A stretch of DNA of 64,000 nt from Bacteroidales bacterium (GCA_024401695.1 JAKSKN010000003.1:1-64000); one strand, 5' to 3'; positions 41,488 through 51,514 are shown, counted from the first letter of the stretch. Program-made: numbers and translations. Notes: generated from the sequence alone by a model not told the origin.

Positions 41488-44323
41488 AATAGCATTAGCA
41501 CTCGCCGCGGTCCTGGCATTGGCCGGCTGCGCGCAAAAAGAACAGACCGTCAAGACCGCCGACTGGAGCAAATCCGTCGTGTACGAGTTCAACACACGCC
41601 AGTACACCCCCGAAGGGACATTTGCGGCAGCGGCCGAACAGCTGCCCCGCCTGAAAGAGCTGGGCGTGGACATCGTGTGGGTAATGCCACTTTATCCTAT
41701 CGGAGAGAAGGAGCGCAAGGGTTCGCTCGGTTCGTACTACTCAATCAGGGATTACTGCAACGTCAACCCTGAATTCGGCACCCTTGCCGATTTTGACGCA
41801 TTCGTCGCGAAGGCTCACAAGTGTGGCCTGAAGGTCATCATCGACTGGGTCGCCAACCATACCTCCCCGGACCACCCGTGGGTGACTGAAAAGCCGGCGG
41901 ACTGGTATGTGCGCGACGCCGAAGGCAACACCATCGTCGAATACGACTGGACCGACATAGCGAAACTCAATTTTGACAATGCGGACATGCGCAAGGCGAT
42001 GCAGGAAGCGATGCTGTTCTGGCTTGACCGCGGCATCGACGGATTCCGCTGCGACGTGGCATATCAGGTGCCGCAGGATTTCTGGACGCCGACCATCGCG
42101 ATGCTGCGCGAGCACGCGGACAAGCCGCTCTATTTCCTCGCGGAGGGCGAGGAAGCCTGGCTTCACGAAGCCGGTTTCGATGCAACCTACGCCTGGAAAT
42201 TCCACCATCTCCTGAATGACATCGCACAGGGGAAAGCGGGAGAGAAGGAGCTCGAAGAATACTACAAATGGAATGAGGAAACCTTCCCCGAAGGCGCCTT
42301 GAGGCTTGTTTTCACTTCAAACCACGACGAAAATTCCTGGTCCGGCACCGAATTCGAACGTATGGGTGACAAGTGGCAGGAGATGACGGCGCTCTGCTTC
42401 TCGCATCCTGGCGGACAGCCTCTTCTCTACACCGCACAGGAAATAGGTTACGACCATAGGTTCCAGTTCTTCGAAAAAGACCCCGTGCCTGCGTGGGAGG
42501 AGAATTCCACCACCCTTTTCTACAAGCAGCTGATCGACAGCTTCCACAAGCAGCCTGTCAGGCATATCGAGCCTCTCTGCTGGTGGGTTGGGATGAAAAC
42601 TCCGCTTCAGCTTATGATCAACGGCACTGAAATCGGAAGCTACGATGTCACCATCAGCGGGGGCAAGGGTGTCACCGTCACAGACACCCACAAGGCCGAA
42701 AGCCCGAACTACATCTTCGTCGACGTCGCCATTGCGGCGAATGCCGCTCCCGGCACATATATGCTGGAATTCAGCCGCGACGGCAGCAGCTTCAGCATCC
42801 CTTACGAAATCGGCGCCCGCCGCGAAGGTTCCGCCACACGCCGGAGCTTCAGCACTTCGGATATGATTTACCTCATTATGCCGGACCGCTTCGCAAATGC
42901 AGACCCCACCAACGACAACACCTTCGACACGCTCGAAGATGCCGACTATGAGGCCTTCTTCGGCCGTCACGGCGGCGATCTGCAGGGCATTGTCGACCGC
43001 CTCGACTATATCGCCGACCTGGGCGCCACAGCCATCTGGCTGAACCCGGCTCTCGAAGACAACGAGCCGGAATCAAGCTACCACGGCTATGCCTGCACGG
43101 ATTATTACAAGATAGACTCCCGCTTCGGCGGCAATGACAAATACCGCGAATTCGTGAATGAATGCCACGCCCACGGCATCAAGGTCATAATGGACATCGT
43201 CACCAACCACGCGGGCGACAGGCACTGGTGGATGAAGGACCTCCCGTTTGCCGACTGGATCCACCAGTGGCCGGACTATACCCACTCGAACTGCGCCTTC
43301 TCCGCACAGAACGACCCTTACTGCTCGGCTCTTGACAGCAAGAACATGCAGGAGGGATGGTTCGACACCTCGATGGTGGATATGAACCTCGACAACCCTT
43401 ATCTGCTTCAGTATTTCAAGCAGTGGGCGGCCTGGTGGATAGAGTGGGCCGATCTGGACGGCTTCCGCGTGGATACCTATCCTTACAACGAAAAATATCC
43501 TATGTCGGAATGGTGCAAGGCCGTCCGCGAGGAATACCCCAACTTCAACATCGTCGGCGAAGTATGGTCGAACAATGTTCCGCAGGTTGCTTACTGGCAG
43601 GCCGGGAACCCCAACAGGGACGGTTTCAACTCCAATCTTCCGACCGTTATGGACTTCTGCCTCCAGTCCGCGATGTGCAACAGCTTCAATACTCCGTATG
43701 AAAACTGGGACGAAGGAATAACCAAGGTTTACGACAGCATTGCAAATGACGTTTATCTCTATGACGTCGAGAACCTTATGGTGTTCTCAAGCAATCACGA
43801 CCAGGACCGTATCGCGGACATCTTCGGAGAAGACCCGCGGAAGGTCAAGCTTGTGATGACGCTTGTGGGTACAGTACGCGGCATCCCTCAGATCTACACC
43901 GGCGACGAACTTCTGCAGACTTCCCGCGACCGCAGCCAGGGCCACGGCGGCCTGCGGCGCGAATTCCCGGACAACTGGTCGGAGAACGCGGCCGCAAAGG
44001 ACGTCCACGACTTCACGCGCGCACTCTTCCAGTGGCGCAAGGGCTCCGATGCCGTACAGCACGGAAAGACCCTCCATTTCCTCTCAAGACAGAACACATA
44101 CGCATATTTCCGATACACAGGCAGCGACGCTGTGTTTGTATTCCTCAACAACAACGTTGACCCGGTCAGGATCCCTTGGGCCGACTATGCGGAATTCACG
44201 GAATCGCATCCCGGTGAATGGAGAAACGTGATTACTGGAGAAATCGTAGAAACTGATAACCTTACAATAAATGAAAAGAGCAGCATTATTCTTGAGCTTT
44301 GCCCTTCTGGCAGCGTGCAATAG
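41480..44323 (+). CDS. double GH13 fusion: alpha-amylase-like domain joined to a SusA-like neopullulanase
   Basis: A 947-residue lipoprotein (lipobox LAGC). The first GH13 barrel spans about residues 30-355: DWVANHTS, DGFRCDVAY, LAEGEEAW and TSNHDENSW. It has no C-terminal beta domain of its own and runs straight into a SusA-type N-terminal beta domain starting near residue 362 (IEPLCWWVGMKTPLQLMING), then a second complete GH13 barrel: MIYLIMPDRFAN, DIVTNHAG, DGFRVDTYPY, IVGEVWSN and SSNHDQDR, and a C-terminal domain. SusA alone is about 617 residues. It should degrade imported maltooligosaccharides in the periplasm, with two active sites in one chain. Its last 53 nt overlap the GH97 gene. 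Confidence 0.9.
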   Translation: MNRIALALAAVLALAGCAQKEQTVKTADWSKSVVYEFNTRQYTPEGTFAAAAEQLPRLKELGVDIVWVMPLYPIGEKERKGSLGSYYSIRDYCNVNPEFGTLADFDAFVAKAHKCGLKVIIDWVANHTSPDHPWVTEKPADWYVRDAEGNTIVEYDWTDIAKLNFDNADMRKAMQEAMLFWLDRGIDGFRCDVAYQVPQDFWTPTIAMLREHADKPLYFLAEGEEAWLHEAGFDATYAWKFHHLLNDIAQGKAGEKELEEYYKWNEETFPEGALRLVFTSNHDENSWSGTEFERMGDKWQEMTALCFSHPGGQPLLYTAQEIGYDHRFQFFEKDPVPAWEENSTTLFYKQLIDSFHKQPVRHIEPLCWWVGMKTPLQLMINGTEIGSYDVTISGGKGVTVTDTHKAESPNYIFVDVAIAANAAPGTYMLEFSRDGSSFSIPYEIGARREGSATRRSFSTSDMIYLIMPDRFANADPTNDNTFDTLEDADYEAFFGRHGGDLQGIVDRLDYIADLGATAIWLNPALEDNEPESSYHGYACTDYYKIDSRFGGNDKYREFVNECHAHGIKVIMDIVTNHAGDRHWWMKDLPFADWIHQWPDYTHSNCAFSAQNDPYCSALDSKNMQEGWFDTSMVDMNLDNPYLLQYFKQWAAWWIEWADLDGFRVDTYPYNEKYPMSEWCKAVREEYPNFNIVGEVWSNNVPQVAYWQAGNPNRDGFNSNLPTVMDFCLQSAMCNSFNTPYENWDEGITKVYDSIANDVYLYDVENLMVFSSNHDQDRIADIFGEDPRKVKLVMTLVGTVRGIPQIYTGDELLQTSRDRSQGHGGLRREFPDNWSENAAAKDVHDFTRALFQWRKGSDAVQHGKTLHFLSRQNTYAYFRYTGSDAVFVFLNNNVDPVRIPWADYAEFTESHPGEWRNVITGEIVETDNLTINEKSSIILELCPSGSVQ

Positions 44324-46448
44324 CGTACCAAAGGCTGTTGGAAGCATAGATCTCACCTCTCCCGACGGCGCAAACAGGATGACCTTCATCCTTACCGAAG
44401 CAGGAGGTCCGATGTACAGCCTGGACCACAAGGACATCTCCGTCCTCGAGCCCGGAGTCCTCGGCTTCGAACTCCGCGGAACCGTGAAATACCAGGGCCT
44501 CGTGTACAAGGGGGACAAGATTGAGAAACCGGACGAAGTGCCGCCTTATATGTTCACCGAAGGTTTCGAAATCATTGGCACCGAGACAGCAAGTTCCGAT
44601 GAGACCTGGGAACCTGTATGGGGTGAGGAATCAAGCATACGCAACCACTACAACGAACTGCTCGTCAAGCTCCGCCACAAAGCCGACGGGAAACTGATGG
44701 ACATCCGTTTCCGCTGTTTCAACGACGGACTCGGATTCCGTTATGAATTCCCTGACGGCCAGCCTCTCGTCCACTTCGTCATCAAGGAAGAGATGACTGA
44801 GTTCAACTGCGCGCAGGACAACACCGCCTGGTGGATTCCGGGAGACTATGACTCTCAGGAATACCAGTATGCTTGCACCACCCTCACAGGAATCCCCGCT
44901 GAATTCAAGAAACACACCAACCAGTACAACTCCAGCACGACCCTTTACAGCACATCCTGTGTCCAGACAAGCCTTCAGATGAAGACGCCGGAAGGTCTGT
45001 ACGTCAACATCCACGAAGCAGCCCTTGTAGACTACTCCTGTATGCATCTTGTAGCCGACGGGAAGAAGCTCCGTGCCCACCTCACCCCTGATGCTCAGGG
45101 TTGGAAGGGCCGTCTTGAGACCCCTTGCGTCACCCCCTGGCGCACCGTCCAGGTGGCTGAGAGCGCGGAAGAGCAGCTTGCAAGCCGCCTCGTGCTGAAC
45201 CTCAACGAACCTTGTGCCCTCGAGGATGTGAGCTGGATCCATCCCGTCAAATATATGGGCGTCTGGTGGGAGATGATCGCAGGAGCCGGCAACTGGCACT
45301 ACACCGATGCCGCTTCCGTCAAGCTTGACGACTTCGACTATTCCACCGCAACGCCGAACGGCAGGCACAGCGCAAACAACGACAACGTGCGCAAATACAT
45401 TGACTTCGCCGCCGGAAACGGATTTGACGCCCTGCTCGTGGAGGGTTGGAACATCGGATGGGAGGAATGGGCCAACTGCAACAAGGACTATGTATTTGAC
45501 TTCGTCACCCCATATCCCGACTTTGACATCGACGCACTCAACGGATACGCCCATTCAAAGGGTATCCGTCTCGTGATGCACCACGAGACATCCTCAAGCG
45601 TCCGCAATTACGAGCGCCATATGGAAGAAGCGTACACTCTGATGAACAGATATGGCTATGACGCCGTGAAATCAGGTTATGTCGGCGACATCCTGCCTAT
45701 CGGCGAGCATCATTACGGTCAATGGATGAACAACCATTATCTCTATGCCGTGACTGAGGCTGCAAAACATCACATCATGGTCAATGCCCACGAAGCGGTA
45801 CGTCCTACAGGTCTCTGCAGGACTTATCCGAACCTTATCGGCAACGAGAGCGCGATGGGTACGGAATATCAGGCCTTCGGCGGAATCGCTCCGGGCCACA
45901 CGGCCATACTGCCGTTCACCCGCCTGAACGGCGGACCGATGGACTATACTCCCGGCATCTTCGAGCAGAACCTCAAGGAGTGGTGCGGGAACGACAGCCA
46001 CGTAAATTCCACCATATGCGGCCAGCTGGCTCTCTATGTGACGATGTACTCCCCTCTGCAGATGGCCGCAGACACGCCTGAGCACTATTCCAGGTTTATG
46101 GATGCCTTCCAGTTCATACGCGACGTCGCCATCGACTGGAGCGAAAGCCGCTACCTTTATGCGGAACCGCAGGATTATCTCGTGATTGCCCGCAAGGACA
46201 AGAATTCCGACAGCTGGTTCCTTGGCGGTGTCACCGACGAGCAGACCCGTACCTTCAGCGTGGCCCTCGACTTCCTCGAGGAAGGCAGAAACTATGAGGC
46301 GACCATCTACAAGGATGCCCCTGATGCTGATTGCTATGAGAACCCGCAAGCCTACGCAATTGAAAAGAGTGTCGTATCTTTGCAGGACAAGCTGGAACTG
46401 ACAATGGTTCCTGGCGGCGGTTTCGCCGTATCATTCAAGGCTCTTTAA
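44271..46448 (+). CDS. susB: GH97 inverting alpha-glucosidase, SusB-like
   Basis: A 725-residue lipoprotein (lipobox LAAC). The catalytic and calcium residues fall at the same residue numbers as in Bacteroides thetaiotaomicron SusB: His437 and Glu439 in MHHETSSS, Glu508 in NAHEAVRPTG, Glu526 in GNESAMGTEY and Glu532 in the same block. This marks the inverting, calcium-dependent branch of GH97 rather than the retaining alpha-galactosidases, which have an Asp nucleophile. It removes terminal glucose from maltooligosaccharides in the periplasm. The signal peptide requires the start at 44271, inside the preceding gene. It is followed 12 nt later by GH77. Confidence 0.95.
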   Translation: MKRAALFLSFALLAACNSVPKAVGSIDLTSPDGANRMTFILTEAGGPMYSLDHKDISVLEPGVLGFELRGTVKYQGLVYKGDKIEKPDEVPPYMFTEGFEIIGTETASSDETWEPVWGEESSIRNHYNELLVKLRHKADGKLMDIRFRCFNDGLGFRYEFPDGQPLVHFVIKEEMTEFNCAQDNTAWWIPGDYDSQEYQYACTTLTGIPAEFKKHTNQYNSSTTLYSTSCVQTSLQMKTPEGLYVNIHEAALVDYSCMHLVADGKKLRAHLTPDAQGWKGRLETPCVTPWRTVQVAESAEEQLASRLVLNLNEPCALEDVSWIHPVKYMGVWWEMIAGAGNWHYTDAASVKLDDFDYSTATPNGRHSANNDNVRKYIDFAAGNGFDALLVEGWNIGWEEWANCNKDYVFDFVTPYPDFDIDALNGYAHSKGIRLVMHHETSSSVRNYERHMEEAYTLMNRYGYDAVKSGYVGDILPIGEHHYGQWMNNHYLYAVTEAAKHHIMVNAHEAVRPTGLCRTYPNLIGNESAMGTEYQAFGGIAPGHTAILPFTRLNGGPMDYTPGIFEQNLKEWCGNDSHVNSTICGQLALYVTMYSPLQMAADTPEHYSRFMDAFQFIRDVAIDWSESRYLYAEPQDYLVIARKDKNSDSWFLGGVTDEQTRTFSVALDFLEEGRNYEATIYKDAPDADCYENPQAYAIEKSVVSLQDKLELTMVPGGGFAVSFKAL

Positions 46449-46460
46449 CATTTTTCGATT

Positions 46461-48314
46461 ATGAAAACGACTTTCAAGATAGAATACTGGACCAGATGGG
46501 GTGAGAGCATCTCTCTGGTCATCAAGGACAAGAAACACCCCATGCAGTGGGGCGAAGGCAATGTATGGAGCGTCACCGTCGACGTTAAGGCCTCCGACCT
46601 CAAGGATTACACGTACGTCCTGATGCAGGACGGTCTGATACTCAGGACCGAATGGACCCACCATACCGCAAAGCCGGAGGCATTGATCGTCGACAGCTGG
46701 ATGGACTGCCCTGTTGCCGGATGTCCGTTCCCGCGCAGGCATCAGGCCTCGATCTTCGACCAGCCGGGATTCCGCGGGACAGGTACCGCGGTTCCGGTAT
46801 TCTCCCTCCGCACGGCGGATGACTTCGGCATCGGTGAATTCCGTGACCTGCGTCCGCTTGTCGACTGGGTTGCCGCCTCGCACCAATGCATCATCCAGCT
46901 TCTGCCGGTGAATGACACCACCCGCAAGGGTGAATGGAAGGACTCTTATCCATACAGCCCTATCTCCACGTTTGCCCTGCACCCGCTGTATATGCATCTG
47001 CAGGACCTTGGGATCAAGGAAACCCCTTCCTTCAAGAGAAAGCAGGCCGAACTGAACGCACTTCCGGAACTTGACTACCCGCGTGTGTTCAAGGCAAAGA
47101 TGGCCCTCATCCGCAAGGCATTCCTCCAGAACGGTGCAAAGGATATGGCTACGGCCGCCTTCAAGAAATTCGTCAAGGAAAACAACTACTGGCTCAAGGA
47201 ATACTGCGAGTTCTGCGCAAGACGCGACTCCCTGGAACCGGAATATTTCCAATGGATGCAGTGGCATCTCGAGAAGCAGTTTGCCGAAGAGGTCGCCTAT
47301 GCGCACAGCAAAGGCGTCTTCCTGAAGGGAGACCTGCCTATCGGCGTCAGCGCAGACAGCGCGGAGGCGTACTGGCATCCTGAACTGTTCAACCTTGACT
47401 CCTCTACCGGCGCACCACCTGATTTCTTCAGCACCGACGGACAGAACTGGGGGTTCCCGACCTACAACTGGGAAGAGATGGCCAAGGACGACTTCGCCTG
47501 GTGGAAATCCCGCCTGCGCAAGATGAGTCAGTTCTTCGATGCGTTCCGAATCGACCATATACTTGGATTCTTCCGCATCTGGGAAATCCCGGCAGAATAT
47601 TCCAGCGGACTTATGGGGCACTTCAATCCGGCTATGCCATACAGCGCAGAAGAAATCAGCAATATGCAGCTGCCGCTCGAAGGGCTCTTCCACGAGGACC
47701 CGCGCCATCCGGGAATGTTCCAGCCGCTGATCACTCCGGCATCACAGAACCTGCCGCAGTGGCAGCAGGAGCGTTTCGGTGCGTTATACAACGACTTTTT
47801 CTACCACCGCCACGATGAATTCTGGCGCAGGAATGCCGAGAGGAAACTTCCGGAGCTGCTTGACGCTACGGGGATGCTCGCCTGCGGTGAAGACCTCGGA
47901 ATGGTTCCGGACTGCGTTCCGGGTGTGATGGACCACTGGAAGATCCTGTCTCTCAAGATGCGCGGGATGGAGCACGAGGGCGAGTGGAAATATCTGAGCG
48001 TATGCGCGACTTCAAGCCACGATATGGAAACACTCCGTATGCAGTGTCAGAACGACCCGGAGCCTTGGGAGGTCCGCAGGATGCTGCAGGAATTCCTCAA
48101 CTCGCCATCAATGCTGGCCATCTTCCCTCTGCAGGACTGGGTGGCGCTCGATGCAGGGTTGCGCCGGCCTGAAAGAGACTTGGAAAGAATCAACCAACCT
48201 GCTGATTCCAACCATCATTGGCGTTACCGCGTCCACTTTGACTTGAACAGACTTACTGAATTCACGGAACTCAGGGACATAATCATCGGGCTGCTTCGCG
48301 AGTCTTCCAGATAA
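46461..48314 (+). CDS. malQ: GH77 4-alpha-glucanotransferase, compact form with one CBM20-like domain
   Basis: A 617-residue cytosolic enzyme. Residues 1-105 resemble a single CBM20 starch-binding domain. The GH77 barrel follows: GTAVPVFSLRTADDFGIGEF, FLKGDLPIGVSADSAEAYW, STGAPPDFFSTDGQNWGFPTYNW, the nucleophile Asp in FDAFRIDHILGFFRIW, the acid/base Glu in ACGEDLGMVPD and CATSSHDMETLR. Bacteroidetes and plant DPE2 homologues are usually near 900 residues with two CBM20 domains and a long insertion in the barrel; both are reduced here. It disproportionates maltodextrins in the cytoplasm. Last gene of the alpha-glucan locus. Confidence 0.93.
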   Translation: MKTTFKIEYWTRWGESISLVIKDKKHPMQWGEGNVWSVTVDVKASDLKDYTYVLMQDGLILRTEWTHHTAKPEALIVDSWMDCPVAGCPFPRRHQASIFDQPGFRGTGTAVPVFSLRTADDFGIGEFRDLRPLVDWVAASHQCIIQLLPVNDTTRKGEWKDSYPYSPISTFALHPLYMHLQDLGIKETPSFKRKQAELNALPELDYPRVFKAKMALIRKAFLQNGAKDMATAAFKKFVKENNYWLKEYCEFCARRDSLEPEYFQWMQWHLEKQFAEEVAYAHSKGVFLKGDLPIGVSADSAEAYWHPELFNLDSSTGAPPDFFSTDGQNWGFPTYNWEEMAKDDFAWWKSRLRKMSQFFDAFRIDHILGFFRIWEIPAEYSSGLMGHFNPAMPYSAEEISNMQLPLEGLFHEDPRHPGMFQPLITPASQNLPQWQQERFGALYNDFFYHRHDEFWRRNAERKLPELLDATGMLACGEDLGMVPDCVPGVMDHWKILSLKMRGMEHEGEWKYLSVCATSSHDMETLRMQCQNDPEPWEVRRMLQEFLNSPSMLAIFPLQDWVALDAGLRRPERDLERINQPADSNHHWRYRVHFDLNRLTEFTELRDIIIGLLRESSR

Positions 48315-48340
48315 CTGATAGTCAAAAACCCGGCTTAAAA

Positions 48341-48371
48341 TTTCTTTCTTTTAAGAAAAATACTAACTTTG
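48341..48371 (+). promoter_or_regulatory. secDF promoter
   Basis: TAACTTTG at 48364-48371 fits TAnnTTTG, with TTTC (one mismatch to TTTG) 19 nt upstream at 48341-48344. The box ends 37 nt before the ATG. A weak CTTAAAA/TTTTAAG inverted repeat overlaps the upstream element. Confidence 0.65.
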
Positions 48372-48408
48372 CGCACTATTTTGGAAATAATTTTTAAAAT
48401 CCATAATT

Positions 48409-51400
48409 ATGCAAAGTAAAGGTGCTATCAGACTTGTGGCAATTTTGCTTCTCATCGCCTGCTTCTGGCAGCTGTCGTTCACTGCTGTGACCGCCATCCA
48501 GAACAAGAAGGCTGAGGATCGTGCAGAAAAGATTGCTGAGCAGATTCAGCAGACAGCCACATTCGCAAACGTTCCGGAAGCTGACCGCGCGTTTTTCCTC
48601 GATTCACTCAAGAAGAACGAGACACGTCGCTACACAGATTCAATCTCTTCAGAGAAAATCTATTTCGGACAGACATTCAAGGATGTTCAGAGCAAGGAGA
48701 TCAACCTCGGCCTCGACCTCAAGGGCGGTATGAACGTTATGCTCCAGGTGCAGCTCGAGGACCTCGTGAAAGCTCTCGCAGGCAATAACCAGACTCCTGA
48801 GTTCAAGCAGGCTCTCGCTCTTGCCAAGGAGCGCAGCGTGAACTCCCAGTCAGACCTCATCACCCTCTTCGCCGACGCGTGGAAAGAGGTTTCAGGCGGC
48901 AAGCGTCTCGCACAGATATTCGGTACATACGAAATGCGTGACCGCATCAAGCCGGAGTCCACAGACGACCAGGTCGTCTCCATCATCAAGGAAGAGGCGG
49001 AGAGCGCAGTTGCGAACTCATTCAACGTCCTCCGCAACCGTATCGACCGTTTCGGCGTCACCCAGCCTTCAATCCAGAAGATCGGCAACACCGGACGCAT
49101 CCTTGTCGAGCTCCCGGGTGTAAAGGAACCTGAGCGTGTCCGCAAACTCCTCCAGGGCACCGCATCCCTCGAGTTCTGGACAACCTACGACTGCACTGAA
49201 ATCCTTCCGTTCCTCATTGAGGCCAACAGCGTGCTCGCAGAGCTCAACGCCGCCGGTATTGAAGAGGTAGCCGCTGCTGAAGAAGTTTCCGCAGAGGAGG
49301 ATCTCGTAGCCCAGGAAATCAAGGCTCAGGACAACAGCGATGAAAATCTCGATGCCTACAAGAAGGCCAACCCTCTCTTCGGCATCTTCTCGCCTAACCA
49401 GAACCGCGGTACCGCCTGCATCGGTTATGCAGCAGCAGCCGACACAGCACTTATCAACAAGTATCTCCGCATGGATCAGGTTGCCAGCCTCTTCCCTGCA
49501 GAATTCCGCCCTATGTGGAGCGTCAAGCCGTCTCCATACGTAGCCGGCGACAATATCTACGAACTCGTTGCCATCAAGGCCAGCAGCCGCGACGGCAAGG
49601 CTCCTCTTGACGGCGGCTGCGTCACTGACGCCCGCGTCGAGTATGACAACCGCAAGGGTGGCGAGCCGAGCGTCTCAATGTCAATGAACGCCGAAGGCGC
49701 CAACATCTGGGCACGCCTCACCAAGGAGAACATCGGCAAGCAGATTGCAATCGTTCTCGACGGTACCGTCTACTCTTACCCTAACGTACTTTCAGAGATT
49801 ACCGGAGGTTCTTCTTCAATCACCGGCAATTTCGATATCGAAGAGGCAACCGACCTTACCAACGTCCTCAAGTCAGGTAAGCTTCCTGCACCTGCAACAA
49901 TCGTCCAGGAGCAGGTCGTAGGTCCTTCACTCGGTGCCGAGTCCATCCGTGCAGGTCTCATCTCATTCGTGATCGCATTCATCTGCGTTCTCGTCTATAT
50001 GATTCTCTTCTACACGGGCGCAGGTGTCGCAGCTGATATCGCACTTCTCTCCAACGTCGTTCTCCTCTTCGGCACTCTCGCAGCATTCGGAGCAGTCCTC
50101 ACCCTGCCTGGTATCGCCGGTCTGGTATTGACATTGGGTATGGCGGTGGATGCCAACGTAATCATCTACGAGCGCATCAAGGAAGAGCTCAAGTCAGGCA
50201 AGGGCCTCAGCAAGGCTATCCACGATGGTTACAGCAACGCTTACAGCGCCATCATCGACGGCCAGGTTACAACCCTCCTCACCGGTCTCGTACTCTTCTT
50301 CTTCGGTACCGGTCCTATCAAGGGCTTCGCAACCACCCTCATCATCGGTATCATCACATCGGTTCTCACCTCCATATTCATCACACGCCTCATCTTCGAG
50401 GACCGCGTGAAGAGAGGCAAGAACATCACCTTCGAGAACAACTTCTCAAAGAACTTCCTCAAGAACACCAACATCAACTTCCTTGGCGGACGCAAATACT
50501 CCTACATCATCTCAGGTGCCCTCATCGTCATTGCAATCGCTTCAATGTGTTTCAAGGGCTTTACCTACGGTGTTGACTTCACCGGTGGCCGCACATACGT
50601 CGTACGCTTCGACCAGCCTGTCACCGCAGAGAGTGTCCGTAGTGCAGCTGAGGCGGTATTCAATGCAGCTGACCCTGAGTCTTCTGTCGAGGTCAAGCAG
50701 TTCGGTGGCGACAGCCAGATGAAGATCACCACTTCATACAAGTACAAGGAAGAAGCTTCAAGCGTTGACGCTGAAATCGAGGGTATGCTCTATGAGTCAT
50801 TGAAGGGACTCTTCGCAGAGGATCTCTCACTCGCCGAGTTCACTTCAACCCTTGACAACCCTAACGGTATCATATCATCCGACAAGGTGGGCGCCTCAAT
50901 CGCAAATGACATCAAGCGCAACGCCATCATCTCAATCATCCTCGCCCTCATCGTAATCTTCGGTTACATCGCAATGCGTTTCAAGGGCTGGAACTGGGGT
51001 CTCGGCGGCGTCGTTTCACTTGCCCACACAGCAATCATCATCATCGGATTCTTCTCTCTGTTCAGCGGTATCCTTCCGTTCAACCTCGACGTTGACCAGA
51101 CGTTCATCGCAGCTATCCTGACCATCATCGGTTACGCTATCAACGATAACGTGGTTATCTTCGACCGTATCCGTGAGAACCTCGGCCTGCATCCGAATGA
51201 CAATTTCAAGGACACTGTCAACAAGTCACTCAACCAGACATTGACACGTACCGTCAACACCTCGGTTTCTACACTCCTCCCTATGCTCACAATCGCTTTC
51301 TTCGGCGGTGAGTCCATCAGAGGTCTTTCCGTAGCACTCTGCCTCGGTGTCATCATCGGTACCTATGCATCCATCATGATCGGTACTCCGATTATGTACG

Positions 51401-51444
51401 ATTCAACAATGGCTGCCGAGAAGAAAAAGGTTCTCAAGAAATAA
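48409..51444 (+). CDS. secDF: fused SecD-SecF protein translocase subunit
   Basis: A 1011-residue fusion. The SecD half begins with a membrane segment (residues 7-25), a large periplasmic region with NLGLDLKGGMNVMLQV and LRNRIDRFGVTQPSIQKIG, then five membrane segments with GMAVDANVIIYERIKEEL. The SecF half starts near residue 700 with YGVDFTGGRTYVVRF and ends with IGYAINDNVVIFDRIREN. SecDF uses proton flow to pull exported proteins out of the Sec channel. An Ala/Glu-rich insertion near residues 285-305 is lineage-specific. Own promoter; terminated at 51470-51498. Confidence 0.97.
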   Translation: MQSKGAIRLVAILLLIACFWQLSFTAVTAIQNKKAEDRAEKIAEQIQQTATFANVPEADRAFFLDSLKKNETRRYTDSISSEKIYFGQTFKDVQSKEINLGLDLKGGMNVMLQVQLEDLVKALAGNNQTPEFKQALALAKERSVNSQSDLITLFADAWKEVSGGKRLAQIFGTYEMRDRIKPESTDDQVVSIIKEEAESAVANSFNVLRNRIDRFGVTQPSIQKIGNTGRILVELPGVKEPERVRKLLQGTASLEFWTTYDCTEILPFLIEANSVLAELNAAGIEEVAAAEEVSAEEDLVAQEIKAQDNSDENLDAYKKANPLFGIFSPNQNRGTACIGYAAAADTALINKYLRMDQVASLFPAEFRPMWSVKPSPYVAGDNIYELVAIKASSRDGKAPLDGGCVTDARVEYDNRKGGEPSVSMSMNAEGANIWARLTKENIGKQIAIVLDGTVYSYPNVLSEITGGSSSITGNFDIEEATDLTNVLKSGKLPAPATIVQEQVVGPSLGAESIRAGLISFVIAFICVLVYMILFYTGAGVAADIALLSNVVLLFGTLAAFGAVLTLPGIAGLVLTLGMAVDANVIIYERIKEELKSGKGLSKAIHDGYSNAYSAIIDGQVTTLLTGLVLFFFGTGPIKGFATTLIIGIITSVLTSIFITRLIFEDRVKRGKNITFENNFSKNFLKNTNINFLGGRKYSYIISGALIVIAIASMCFKGFTYGVDFTGGRTYVVRFDQPVTAESVRSAAEAVFNAADPESSVEVKQFGGDSQMKITTSYKYKEEASSVDAEIEGMLYESLKGLFAEDLSLAEFTSTLDNPNGIISSDKVGASIANDIKRNAIISIILALIVIFGYIAMRFKGWNWGLGGVVSLAHTAIIIIGFFSLFSGILPFNLDVDQTFIAAILTIIGYAINDNVVIFDRIRENLGLHPNDNFKDTVNKSLNQTLTRTVNTSVSTLLPMLTIAFFGGESIRGLSVALCLGVIIGTYASIMIGTPIMYDSTMAAEKKKVLKK

Positions 51445-51469
51445 TTCTTAAAAGTTATCAACAATAATG

Positions 51470-51498
51470 CGCCCGGCCTTCCTAAGGTCGGGCGTTTT
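51470..51498 (+). terminator. Rho-independent terminator after secDF
   Basis: CGCCCGGCCTT and AAGGTCGGGCG pair over 11 positions (one G-T) around a CCT loop, followed by TTTTATTT. The dnaE promoter box begins 4 nt after it. Confidence 0.88.
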
Positions 51499-51501
51499 AT
51501 T

Positions 51502-51509
51502 TATCTTTG
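51502..51509 (+). promoter_or_regulatory. dnaE promoter box
   Basis: TATCTTTG fits TAnnTTTG and ends 5 nt before the ATG at 51515. It sits directly behind the secDF terminator. Confidence 0.6.
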
Positions 51510-51514
51510 TCCAT

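Noticed and set aside
46431-47708. 425-codon open frame on the minus strand opposite GH77
   Set aside because: Antisense to conserved catalytic blocks of GH77 and without recognisable features.
51467-51514. N-terminal extension of DnaE
   Set aside because: It runs through the secDF terminator and the dnaE promoter box.
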